A stretch of DNA of 6,294 nucleotides from NCBI GenBank assembly GCA_030839005.1, contig JAUZEM010000096.1:1-6294 (forward strand), read 5' to 3'. Positions 1-6,208 of this stretch are shown piece by piece. How positions within the stretch are numbered: position 1 is the stretch's first letter; each line of letters opens with the position of its first letter. The position numbers and the translations under genes were made by a program. The notes under the pieces are model-generated. The model saw only the letters and a list, made by a program, of their open reading frames with translations. It did no database searches and had not been told where the DNA came from. Source of the DNA: Actinomycetota bacterium. Its GTDB lineage: Bacteria; Actinomycetota; Acidimicrobiia; IMCC26256; PALSA-610.

Positions 1-817
1 AGGCGTCGACGACGGCCGCGCCCTCTTCGAACGGCTCGCGGCAGTCGCGCGGCGCAAACCGGTCGTGCTCGTGAAGGGCGGAACGACCGCAAGCGGTCAG
101 CGGGCCGCGGCGAGCCATACCGGCAGCCTCGCCGCGGACGACCGCATCTTCGACGGCATGTGTCGCCAGGCCGGGATCACGCGCGCGGCGACCGTGGAGG
201 AGGCGTTCGAGGCGGCGGCCACGTTCGCGACGCAGCCGTTGCCGCGCGGTCCGCGCACTGCGGTGCTCACGACCGCGGGGGGATGGGGCGTGGTCACCGC
301 CGATGCGATCGCGCGCGCGCCGGGTCTCGAGCTCGCGCCGCTCCCAGACGACCTGCGCGACGCGATCGACGAGAAGCTCCCACCGCGCTGGAGCCGCAAT
401 GACCCGATCGACCTCGCGGGCGCCGAGACGCGCGACACCATCCCCGAGGTGATGGAGCTGGTCGCCCGGCATCCCGATATCGACGCGATCGTCTACCTCG
501 GGCTCGGGATCCAGTCGAACCAGGCTCGGCTCCTGCGCGAGGGGGCGTTCTATCCCGATCACGGACTGCTTCGCATCGTCGCGTATCACGAGCGCCAGGA
601 CATGCGTTTCGCGCAGGCGGCTGCGCAGATCTCGGTCGCGACGGGCAAGCCGATCCTGACGGCAACGGAGCTCGCCGTCGCGGCACCCGACAATCCCGGC
701 CCGGCGACGGTCCGAGCGACCGGACGCGTGTGCTACTCGAGCGCGAACCGGGCCGTCGTCGCGCTCGCCCATCTCTGGCACGACGCGCGCTACCGGATCG
801 CGCGCGGATTGTCGTGA
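1..817 (+). CDS. ADP-forming acyl-CoA synthetase (acetate-CoA ligase family), alpha-type, 5'-partial
   Basis: The reading frame is open from base 2, so the gene starts before the window; 271 residues are visible. The family interconverts acyl-CoA + ADP + Pi and acid + ATP + CoA through a phosphohistidine. Visible residues about 19-45 carry the conserved KPVVLVKGG...AAASHTGSLA block; the His at bases 116-118 corresponds to the phosphorylated His of the family. This is followed by the TVEEAFEAA segment and a TTAGGWG loop (usually TNAGGPG), with NDPIDLAG further on. The protein ends after the succinyl-CoA ligase-like domains, in the AVVALAHLWHDARYR helix, with no ATP-grasp (beta) domain behind it. 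The beta part must therefore lie upstream in the same protein, in another gene, or be absent. The next gene starts one base after the stop, suggesting co-transcription. The acyl substrate cannot be read from the sequence. Family assignment is firm; subunit architecture is uncertain because the N-terminus is missing. Confidence 0.85.
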   Translation, partial: GVDDGRALFERLAAVARRKPVVLVKGGTTASGQRAAASHTGSLAADDRIFDGMCRQAGITRAATVEEAFEAAATFATQPLPRGPRTAVLTTAGGWGVVTADAIARAPGLELAPLPDDLRDAIDEKLPPRWSRNDPIDLAGAETRDTIPEVMELVARHPDIDAIVYLGLGIQSNQARLLREGAFYPDHGLLRIVAYHERQDMRFAQAAAQISVATGKPILTATELAVAAPDNPGPATVRATGRVCYSSANRAVVALAHLWHDARYRIARGLS

Positions 818-818
818 T

Positions 819-2225
819 GTGACTCGCCGACGACGGGCGAGCTTCGCTCTCGTCGCCATCGCGTGCGCGGTCGGAGCGGTCCTGTTCCTGGCCGCGGCCC
901 GGCCCATACGCACGGCCCCCAGTGGCGCGGGCGCGCCCTCGGCGCGGACACCCCTGTGGTCGGCGCGGCGGGTTCCGGCATTGCTCGTGCGGACCGTCGA
1001 GCACGCGGCGCAGGCCCGCGCCGGCACCGCACTCACCAAGAAGCTCGGCGAAATCGTCGCACCGGTCCGAGCATGCGTCGCCGTCGACGGCGCCAACGGT
1101 TCGCTCGCGCGCATCGATACCGATCTCGCGCTGGCTCCCGCGTCGACGCTCAAGCTCCTCACGGCCACCGCCGCGCTCAACCGGCTCGGACCCGACCATC
1201 GCTTCACGACGCGAGTGCTTGCCGACCGCGCCGGCAATCTCGTCCTCGTCGGCGGCGGGGATCCGTTGCTCGCAACTCCCGAGCACATCGTCTACGAGCA
1301 CGCGCGCGCGCCGTACCGTGAGGCTCCGTTCACCGCGCTGACCGGGCTCGCAGAAGCCGTCGCCGCGGCCGGTGTGCACGACGTGAGCGGTGCGCTGCTG
1401 GTCGACGACCACGTACACGACACGCTGCGCTTCCTTCCCGCGTGGAAGCCGATCTACGCGCAGGAAGGTGACGTCGGCGCGCTCGGTGCGCTCACCGTCG
1501 ACGGCGGGCACGCGGACGCGCGCGACCAGACGCCCGCGCCCGACCCGGCGCTGACGACCGGCCAGCGGCTGGCGGCGATGCTCGGCGCGCGCGGCATCAC
1601 GATCACCGGCGGCGTCCGGCGCGGGCTTGCGTCCGGAGACCTGCGCGAGGTCGCACACGTCGACTCACCGTCGCTCTCGGACATCGTCGGCGAGATGCTC
1701 ACGAGCAGCGACAACTACACCGCCGAGGAGTTGTCGCGCGACATCGCGGTGCGCCCCGGTTCCGGCGAGGTTCCCGCAACCACCGAGCTCGGCATCCGGA
1801 TCGTCGAAGACGAGATGGACGTCCTCGGCGTCCCGCGGACCGGTCTGGTCATGCGCGACGGCTCGGGCCTCGCGCCCGCCGACCGGGTCAACTGCACGAC
1901 GATGCTGCGGCTCATCGAGCTCGCGACGGAGCCGCGGTTCGCCGCGATCGACCGCGGGCTCGCGGTGGCGGCTCGCACCGGAACGCTCGCCCAGCGCTTC
2001 GTCGGCGATCCGCTTGCCGGGCGGCTACGCGCCAAGACCGGCTCGATCGCGGGCGTCGTCGGGCTGGTCGGCGTCGTCGACGGGCCCGACGCTCTCCGCT
2101 TCGCCTTCCTCGCGAACGGCGACTTCTCGGCCGGCGCCGGTGCACAGCTACAAGTCGAGGTGGCGCGCGCCGTGGGTTCCGTTCCCGATGTGCGGGCTCC
2201 GCCCGATCTGGTGCCCCCGCCGTGA
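819..2225 (+). CDS. dacB: D-alanyl-D-alanine carboxypeptidase/endopeptidase, PBP4 (peptidase S13) family, secreted
   Basis: 468 aa penicillin-binding protein that trims or cleaves peptidoglycan stem peptides outside the membrane. The N-terminus has an RRRR patch and a hydrophobic stretch (about residues 8-27), a signal peptide or anchor. All three active-site motifs are present: S109-T-L-K112 (nucleophile Ser109), S297-D298-N299, and K406-T-G-S409. The long insert between the first two motifs is typical of the S13 family, and the overall length is close to the usual 450-490 aa. The GTG start at 819 is chosen because it places the signal peptide at the N-terminus; the ATG at 817 in another frame is followed at once by a stop, and no strong SD is visible. 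It lies one base after the acyl-CoA synthetase stop. In mycobacteria dacB sits near tilS, hpt and ftsH; here that context is absent. The C-terminus is Pro-rich. Regulation is not visible. Confidence 0.92.
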   Translation: MTRRRRASFALVAIACAVGAVLFLAAARPIRTAPSGAGAPSARTPLWSARRVPALLVRTVEHAAQARAGTALTKKLGEIVAPVRACVAVDGANGSLARIDTDLALAPASTLKLLTATAALNRLGPDHRFTTRVLADRAGNLVLVGGGDPLLATPEHIVYEHARAPYREAPFTALTGLAEAVAAAGVHDVSGALLVDDHVHDTLRFLPAWKPIYAQEGDVGALGALTVDGGHADARDQTPAPDPALTTGQRLAAMLGARGITITGGVRRGLASGDLREVAHVDSPSLSDIVGEMLTSSDNYTAEELSRDIAVRPGSGEVPATTELGIRIVEDEMDVLGVPRTGLVMRDGSGLAPADRVNCTTMLRLIELATEPRFAAIDRGLAVAARTGTLAQRFVGDPLAGRLRAKTGSIAGVVGLVGVVDGPDALRFAFLANGDFSAGAGAQLQVEVARAVGSVPDVRAPPDLVPPP

Positions 2226-2296
2226 TCACGCGGCGAAACGTGCTCGCGCCTTGCACCGCGGGCCGCGCCGGGACGAAACTGCTCCGCCGATCCTCG

Positions 2297-2301
2297 AAAG
2301 G
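2297..2301 (+). promoter_or_regulatory. Ribosome binding site (AAAGG) for the holin-X-like gene
   Basis: AAAGG lies six bases upstream of the GTG at 2308. It supports that start over the in-frame TTG at 2302, which would abut the site, and over far-upstream codons of the same open frame that run inside dacB. Confidence 0.5.
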
Positions 2302-2307
2302 TTGTGC

Positions 2308-2616
2308 GTGGCCGACAATCCGCAACAGACGATTCGCGAGCTGAAAGAGCTCGTCATCGCCTACGCAAAGCAAGAGACGATCGACCCGCTGAAGAATCTC
2401 GGTCGATACTTCGCGTTCGGCGTCCTGGGTGCGCTCCTCATGGGTGCCGGCGTCACCTTCCTCGCCATCGGCGCGTTGCGTGCACTGCAGGGCGACGATC
2501 GCGGGCCGCATTTCACCGGGAACTGGTCATGGGCGCCGTACGCCATCGTCGTGGCGGGCGCGTTCGCGATCGCCGGACTCTCATGGGTCGTGGGCACGAA
2601 GAGGAAGAGATCATGA
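2308..2616 (+). CDS. Small two-helix membrane protein, actinobacterial holin-X (phage holin superfamily III)-like
   Basis: 102 aa. Residues 1-34 form a soluble, charged, probably helical region (TIRELKELVIAYAKQET, then DPLKNLGRYFAFG). Two hydrophobic spans follow, about 35-58 and 77-96, joined by a short polar loop, and the protein ends in a basic KRKRS tail. This layout fits the actinobacterial holin-X family, which is common on actinobacterial chromosomes away from any prophage and has no established role; the name does not imply lysis here. Both ends are likely cytoplasmic. The start is set by the AAAGG site. The stop overlaps the next start as ATGA, so the two are probably translationally coupled. 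An 82-base gap separates it from dacB, so it may begin a new transcription unit, although no clear promoter was found there. No phage genes are nearby. Confidence 0.75.
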   Translation: MADNPQQTIRELKELVIAYAKQETIDPLKNLGRYFAFGVLGALLMGAGVTFLAIGALRALQGDDRGPHFTGNWSWAPYAIVVAGAFAIAGLSWVVGTKRKRS

Positions 2617-2846
2617 GTCCGAGATCGAAGACGCCCGAAAGGCCGCGACCGCGGATCACACGCGATGACATCGAGGCCAAGCTCGGAGAGCTGCGCGGCG
2701 AGGTCGACGACCGCACCGAGGCGGCGAAGGTGCCGGCGATCGCGGTCGCAGTCGGCGTCGTCGTGCTGACGGTGGTGGCGGCGTATTGGTTCGGGAAGCG
2801 CAAGGGGAAGAAGCGCCAGATGGTCCTCGAGATTCGTCGGATCTGA
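2613..2846 (+). CDS. Small single-helix membrane protein of unknown function (77 aa)
   Basis: The first residues are basic and proline-rich (SPRSKTPERPRPR), followed by an amphipathic acidic segment (about 16-38, DDIEAKLGELRGEVDDRTE) that could form a short coiled coil. One transmembrane helix follows (about 40-60, ending AAYWFG), then a strongly basic stretch (KRKGKKR) and the tail VLEIRRI. By the positive-inside rule the basic C-terminus is probably cytoplasmic. The ATG at 2613 overlaps the holin-like stop (ATGA) and has a GAGGAAGAGA purine-rich site just upstream. The open frame extends further upstream, but only as a shadow of the previous gene. I cannot name a function. Position and coupling suggest it works with, or is made in proportion to, the preceding membrane protein. 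Confidence 0.75.
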   Translation: MSPRSKTPERPRPRITRDDIEAKLGELRGEVDDRTEAAKVPAIAVAVGVVVLTVVAAYWFGKRKGKKRQMVLEIRRI

Positions 2847-2847
2847 C

Positions 2848-3051
2848 GTGTACGCGTCGCTTCTCCGCCGCTTGACGCGCAGTGGCTTGCGCAAGGGCAT
2901 ATCCGGCTCCACACCCTGGCTGATCGTCGGGATGGCGGCGGGTGGGCTCCGGCTGGTGCGGCGTCTCGCGCGCGACGAGGAGGAGGTCCTCTACCGGGCG
3001 GCGATCAGGGCCGGCGACGTCTTCGAGGTCGTCGCCCGGCCGAAGCAGTAG
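2848..3051 (+). CDS. Small conserved-looking protein of unknown function (67 aa)
   Basis: Starts at GTG 2848, one base after the previous stop, with no separate SD, so it is probably translated by coupling. The N-terminus is basic and amphipathic (LLRRLTRSGLRKG), with a short hydrophobic stretch (about 23-36, PWLIVGMAAGGLRL) that is marginal as a membrane span. A basic turn follows, then an acidic DEEEVLYRAAIRAGDVFEV segment that resembles a small beta-like tail. It ends at TAG, the only amber stop among the genes here. It may be a peripheral or monotopic membrane protein. Function unknown; judged real from its codon pattern, tight packing and ordered composition. Confidence 0.65.
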   Translation: MYASLLRRLTRSGLRKGISGSTPWLIVGMAAGGLRLVRRLARDEEEVLYRAAIRAGDVFEVVARPKQ

Positions 3052-3072
3052 CCCAACGAAAGGGCGGATGGT

Positions 3073-3088
3073 CCGGCGCCGGTACTGT
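3073..3088 (+). promoter_or_regulatory. Possible promoter/operator: CCGGCGCCGG palindrome followed by TACTGT
   Basis: In the 61-base gap before the sulfur-carrier gene there is a perfect 10-base palindrome (3073-3082), immediately followed by TACTGT (3083-3088), which fits the actinobacterial TANNNT -10 pattern. No convincing -35 hexamer lies 16-18 bases upstream. This is the only non-coding space ahead of the four overlapping genes, which is the main reason to suspect a promoter. In GC-rich DNA a 10-base GC palindrome can occur by chance. Confidence 0.3.
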
Positions 3089-3100
3089 TGCGATCTGCAT

Positions 3101-3105
3101 GGAGG
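3101..3105 (+). promoter_or_regulatory. Ribosome binding site (GGAGG) for the sulfur-carrier gene
   Basis: GGAGG lies seven bases upstream of the ATG at 3113. It decides the start at 3113 over the in-frame ATG at 3068, which lacks an SD and would add a Cys/Arg-rich leader unlike the family. Confidence 0.75.
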
Positions 3106-3112
3106 TCGCATC

Positions 3113-3313
3113 ATGAGGGTCGTCTTGCGGAACCCCAAGCGCGAGCTCGACGTCCCCGCGCCCCGCAATGTCGGCCGTCTCCTGCGAGATCTCGAGATCG
3201 TCGCCGAGTCGGTAATCGTGATCCGCAACGACACGCTCGCAACCAACGACGAACAGCTGAGTGACGACGACGTCGTCGAGATCCGGCCGGTCACCTCGGG
3301 CGGTGCCTCGTGA
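3113..3313 (+). CDS. ttuB: MoaD/ThiS-family ubiquitin-like sulfur carrier, TtuB-like
   Basis: 66 aa with the beta-grasp pattern of a small sulfur carrier: strand MRVVLRNPKRELDV, helix NVGRLLRDL, strand VIVIRNDTLATND, then DDDVVEIRPV leading into a Gly-Gly. The opening resembles, from memory, Thermus TtuB, which carries a C-terminal thiocarboxylate for TtuA. The direct four-base GTGA overlap with the TtuA-type gene makes the carrier role for tRNA thiolation the best reading. ThiS or MoaD for thiamine or molybdopterin are alternatives, but no thi or moa genes are near. The oddity is the tail: it ends Gly-Gly-Ala-Ser, so the Gly-Gly is not terminal. Carriers are adenylated on a terminal Gly, so the last two residues would have to be removed first. 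No E1-like activating enzyme or JAMM protease is in the window. Confidence 0.82.
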   Translation: MRVVLRNPKRELDVPAPRNVGRLLRDLEIVAESVIVIRNDTLATNDEQLSDDDVVEIRPVTSGGAS

Positions 3314-4239
3314 AATGCGGGCGGTGTCGCGCCCCGGCGGTCATCGAGGTCCGGCGCCACAACGCGGGCTATTGCCGCGAATGCTTCGTGCGGCACTGCC
3401 GTGAGCAGGTGCGCCGCGCGATCGACCATTTCCACATGATCGAGCCGGGCGAGCGAGTGCTCGTGGCGGTGTCCGGCGGCAAGGACTCCCTCGGGCTCTG
3501 GCAGCTGCTCCGCGAGCTCGGCTACGACGCCGACGGTCTGTACCTAGGTCTCGGCATCGGCCAGTACTCGGACACCTCGGGCCGGCACGTACGCGACTTT
3601 GCGGACGAGCGGGGCTGGACCCTGCTCGAGATCGACCTCGCGGCCGAGTACGGGTTCGACGTCCAGGAGGGCTCGCGTGCTGCGAAGCGGGCGCCGTGCT
3701 CGGCGTGCGGCTTGTCGAAGCGCCACGTCTTCAACGAAGCCGCGACCCGGCACGGTTACGACGTGCTCGCCACTGGTCACAACCTCGACGACGAAGCCGC
3801 GGTGCTGCTCGGCAACGTGCTGCGTTGGGAGTCCGAGCTCCTCGGACGCCAGCACCCGGTGCTCCCGGCCGCGCCCGGCTTCGCCCGCAAAGTGAAGCCC
3901 CTGATCCGGTTGGGCGAGCGCGAGCTCGCCGCATACTGCGTGCTCGCGAACATCGACTACATCGTCGAGGAGTGCCCCATGGCCGGCGGCAACCGTCACC
4001 TCGGCTACAAGAACACACTGAACGAGATCGAGGAGCGATCACCCGGCACCAAGGCCGCCTTCGTGTTCGGGTTCCTGGAACGCGCGCACGCACGATTCAC
4101 GGTCGAGGTCGACGACGCGCGAGACGAGTTGCGTCCGTGCGCATTGTGCGGGGCGCCGACACCTGGCGACGTGTGCGCGTTCTGTCGCATGCGCGCGCGC
4201 GCCGTCGGTGAGCCGCTCGGCGTCAGGAGCAACTCGTGA
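3310..4239 (+). CDS. ttuA: TtuA-type tRNA 2-thiolation enzyme (PP-loop, Fe-S), probably tRNA T54 2-sulfurtransferase
   Basis: 309 aa. It would activate the uridine C2 with ATP and insert sulfur from a carrier thiocarboxylate, giving 2-thio-T54 in the tRNA T-loop. An N-terminal zinc site is formed by C3, C6, C22 and C25. The ATP PP-loop SGGKDS is residues 55-60. C130 and C133 (PCSACGLSKR) and C222 (EECP) match in number and spacing the three cysteines that hold the [4Fe-4S] cluster in Thermus TtuA. GHNLDDEA is residues 156-163. A second zinc site near the C-terminus is C277, C280, C289 and C292 (CAFCRM). This arrangement separates it from TilS and from TtcA. The related Ncs6/CTU1 proteins act on U34, but bacteria normally use MnmA for that base. 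The GTG start overlaps the carrier's stop (GTGA), and the SD is weak, so coupling is likely. The next gene methylates A58, which pairs with T54. Confidence 0.88.
   Translation: MKCGRCRAPAVIEVRRHNAGYCRECFVRHCREQVRRAIDHFHMIEPGERVLVAVSGGKDSLGLWQLLRELGYDADGLYLGLGIGQYSDTSGRHVRDFADERGWTLLEIDLAAEYGFDVQEGSRAAKRAPCSACGLSKRHVFNEAATRHGYDVLATGHNLDDEAAVLLGNVLRWESELLGRQHPVLPAAPGFARKVKPLIRLGERELAAYCVLANIDYIVEECPMAGGNRHLGYKNTLNEIEERSPGTKAAFVFGFLERAHARFTVEVDDARDELRPCALCGAPTPGDVCAFCRMRARAVGEPLGVRSNS
4225..4229 (+). promoter_or_regulatory. Ribosome binding site (AGGAG) for trmI
   Basis: AGGAG inside the 3' end of the thiolase gene, six bases before the GTG at 4236. It supports this start, which overlaps the thiolase stop by four bases. 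Confidence 0.65.
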
Positions 4240-5039
4240 GCCGGGTGTTCGCGCCGGGCGATCGGGTATTGCTCGTCGATAGCCGTCGTCGTCGTCACCT
4301 CGTGGTTTTGGTGACGGGCGGTCAATTCCACACACACGCGGGAATCATCGAGCACGACGACGTGATCGGTCACGCCGACGGCAGCACCGTGCGCACGACG
4401 CGAGGCGTCCGCCTCATGGCGTGGCGGCCGACACTTGCGGAGTACGTGCTCGAGATGCCGCGGGGCGCGCAGGTGATCTATCCCAAGGACATCGGTCCGA
4501 TCCTGATCCTGGCCGACGTCTTCCCGGGCGCGCGTATCCTCGAATCGGGCGTCGGCTCGGGCGCGCTCACCAGCGCGCTCCTGCGCGCCGTCGGGCCGAC
4601 CGGCACGGTCACGGGCTACGAGATACGCGACGACTTCGCGAAGCGTGCCGTACTGAACGTCCACGGTTTCCTCGGCTCGGACGTTCCGCTCGACGTACAT
4701 GTGCGGGACGTGTACGAGGGAATCGACGAGCGCGAGGTCGACCGCGTCATCCTCGACCTGCCCGAGCCGTGGCGGGTGGTGAAGCACGCCTCCGAGGCGC
4801 TCGTGTCCGGCGGGCTGCTCCTCGCGTACCTGCCGACGATCCTGCAAGTCGGTCGCCTCCGAGAGGAGCTCGTATCCGCACCCTTCGCCATGATCGAGAC
4901 GCTCGAGGTCCTCCACCGCGGCTGGCATGTCGAAGGGCAGTCGATCCGACCCGATCACCGCATGGTTGCGCACACGGGTTTCCTCACAGTCGCGCGGCGT
5001 CTGGCGGACGAGCCGCGGTCGATCTCCGGAGGCGAGTGA
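4236..5039 (+). CDS. trmI: tRNA (adenine-58-N1)-methyltransferase TrmI
   Basis: 267 aa class I SAM-dependent methyltransferase of the TrmI/GCD14 family, which makes m1A58 in the T-loop, usually as a homotetramer. The N-terminal beta domain (about 1-70) begins FAPGDRVLLVD and leads into the family signature PRGAQVIYPKD (75-85). SAM motif I is E103-SGVGSG-109, the following acidic ribose-binding residue is E129 (GYEIRDDFA), then D158 in VRDVYEG. The catalytic motif is D174-LPEPW-179. The C-terminal part carries the LLAYLPTILQ and EVLHRGWHVEG segments typical of the family. Length is close to Thermus (about 255) and Mycobacterium (280) TrmI. GTG start with AGGAG SD, overlapping the ttuA stop as GTGA; its own stop overlaps the protease start in the same way. 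In many actinobacteria trmI lies near the proteasome/Pup genes; that neighbourhood is not visible here. Confidence 0.95.
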   Translation: MSRVFAPGDRVLLVDSRRRRHLVVLVTGGQFHTHAGIIEHDDVIGHADGSTVRTTRGVRLMAWRPTLAEYVLEMPRGAQVIYPKDIGPILILADVFPGARILESGVGSGALTSALLRAVGPTGTVTGYEIRDDFAKRAVLNVHGFLGSDVPLDVHVRDVYEGIDEREVDRVILDLPEPWRVVKHASEALVSGGLLLAYLPTILQVGRLREELVSAPFAMIETLEVLHRGWHVEGQSIRPDHRMVAHTGFLTVARRLADEPRSISGGE

Positions 5040-6208
5040 ACGCACTCGACGTCGCGATCATCGCGACTGCGTTGGGTGCAGGCTGGGGTGGCTGGCGTCT
5101 CGGGCTCGTCGCCCGCGTGTTCGCGTGGGCCGGCGTGTTCACCGGCCTCGCGATCGGCGTCAACTTCGTACCCAAGGTCGTCACCGCGCTCGGCGGCACG
5201 ACTGTGGACGGCCGTATCGGCGTCGCGCTCTTGTTCCTCTTCCTCGTCGCGTCGATCGGGCAGGCGTTCGGTCTGGCGGTCGGGCTTCTCCTACATCGTG
5301 TGTTCCCGCTCCCGAGCCCACTCCCGCGGTGGGATCGAGTCGCTGGCGCGGCGGCCGGGACGCTCGGCGTGTTGGTGTTGACCTGGATGGTCATTCCGTC
5401 GCTCGCGACCGCGCAGGGCTGGCCGGCGCGCATGGCTCGCGATTCCTGGGTGGTGGCCGCGATACAGCGCGCCGCGCCGCGTCAACCGGCCACGTTCGCG
5501 GCCTGGGGCCTCGCCATCTCCGAGGCGCCATATCCATCGGCGCTCGGGCCGCTCGACAACCCGCCCGACCCGGGTGCGGCCCCGAAGGAGAAGCTGACGC
5601 CTGCGGTCGATGCCATGGTCCGGGGCTCGACCGTGAAGGTGACCGGGAACGCCTGCCATCAGATCCAAGACGGCAGCGGTTGGGTCGCGTCGCCGGGAAC
5701 CGTCGTGACCAACGCGCACGTCGTGGCGGGGGAGCGGTCGACGAGCGTCGTCGACAACTTCGGTACACGGATGCCCGCCGTGGTCGTCGAGTTCGATCCG
5801 GTGCGCGATCTCGCCGTGTTGTCGGTCCCGACGTTGAAGGCGTCCGCGCTGGCCCTCGCGAACGGCACGACCGGGGAGGTGGGCGCGGTGTACGGACATC
5901 CCGGTGGCGGACCGTTGCAGGCGGTACCCGCGCGCATCGGCGAGGAGATCGTCGCAGTCGGCACCGACATCTACCGGACGTCGGCGAGTCGCCGTCACGT
6001 CTTCGTCCTCGCCGCAAGGCTTGCGCCCGGCGACTCAGGGGGTCCGCTAGTCAACGGCCGCGGCGCCGTCCTCGGCGTCGCGTTCGCGATCGACCCCGGG
6101 CGGCGGGGTACCAGCTACGCGCTCACCGACGAGGAGGTGCGGCCCGTCCTCACGGCAAGCACGAAGTCGTCGCGCGCCGTCGGCACGGGATCGTGCCTCG
6201 TCGAATGA
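5036..6208 (+). CDS. marP: MarP-like membrane-anchored serine protease (CvpA domain + trypsin-like domain)
   Basis: 390 aa. The N-terminal CvpA-type domain has about four membrane spans (about 4-20, 25-45, 61-86, 100-124), and a linker leads to an extracytoplasmic trypsin-fold protease. The catalytic triad is H228 (TNAHVVAG), D258 (VRDLAVL) and S334 (GDSGGPL). C207 and C387 lie 180 residues apart, matching the disulfide pair C214-C395 of Mycobacterium tuberculosis MarP; the His and Ser positions also agree closely (H235, D264, S343 there). In M. tuberculosis MarP is needed for acid and oxidative stress survival by cleaving a peptidoglycan hydrolase. The same job here is inference. The GTG start overlaps the trmI stop (GTGA) and has GGAGG at 5028-5032, only three bases away. 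The frame stays open back to 4421, but that part is a shadow of trmI. A functional link to the tRNA enzymes is not evident. Confidence 0.9.
   Translation: MNALDVAIIATALGAGWGGWRLGLVARVFAWAGVFTGLAIGVNFVPKVVTALGGTTVDGRIGVALLFLFLVASIGQAFGLAVGLLLHRVFPLPSPLPRWDRVAGAAAGTLGVLVLTWMVIPSLATAQGWPARMARDSWVVAAIQRAAPRQPATFAAWGLAISEAPYPSALGPLDNPPDPGAAPKEKLTPAVDAMVRGSTVKVTGNACHQIQDGSGWVASPGTVVTNAHVVAGERSTSVVDNFGTRMPAVVVEFDPVRDLAVLSVPTLKASALALANGTTGEVGAVYGHPGGGPLQAVPARIGEEIVAVGTDIYRTSASRRHVFVLAARLAPGDSGGPLVNGRGAVLGVAFAIDPGRRGTSYALTDEEVRPVLTASTKSSRAVGTGSCLVE

Noticed and set aside
294..1658. Long minus-strand open frame (454 codons) opposite the synthetase and dacB
   Set aside because: It is antisense to two well-supported genes, its translation is low-complexity and Arg-rich, and it has no recognisable motif; such frames are routine in GC-rich DNA.
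2226..2307. Possible promoter (TTGCAC at 2251) in the gap after dacB
   Set aside because: The hexamer 17 bases downstream is CGAAAC, a poor -10 match, and no other support was found.
2308..2616. Prophage remnant suggested by the holin-like protein
   Set aside because: No endolysin, integrase, structural gene or attachment repeat is nearby, and this protein family is common on actinobacterial chromosomes.
3265..3278. 14-base perfect palindrome CGACGACGTCGTCG
   Set aside because: It lies inside the sulfur-carrier gene where it encodes Asp-Asp-Val-Val with the preferred GAC and GTC codons, so it is explained by coding.
3310..4239. TilS or TtcA identity for the PP-loop enzyme, suggested by dacB upstream
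   Set aside because: TilS lacks the paired CxxC zinc sites and the C130/C133/C222 set; the CxxC sites at both ends and cysteine numbering fit TtuA.
4421..5035. Possible N-terminal extension of the protease, making a 595-aa protein
   Set aside because: The upstream part lies wholly within trmI in another frame and is Arg-rich shadow sequence; the CvpA membrane domain begins at the GTG at 5036, which has an SD.
4005..5045. Minus-strand open frame (346 codons) opposite ttuA and trmI
   Set aside because: Antisense to clear trmI motifs, no family resemblance, explained by codon bias.
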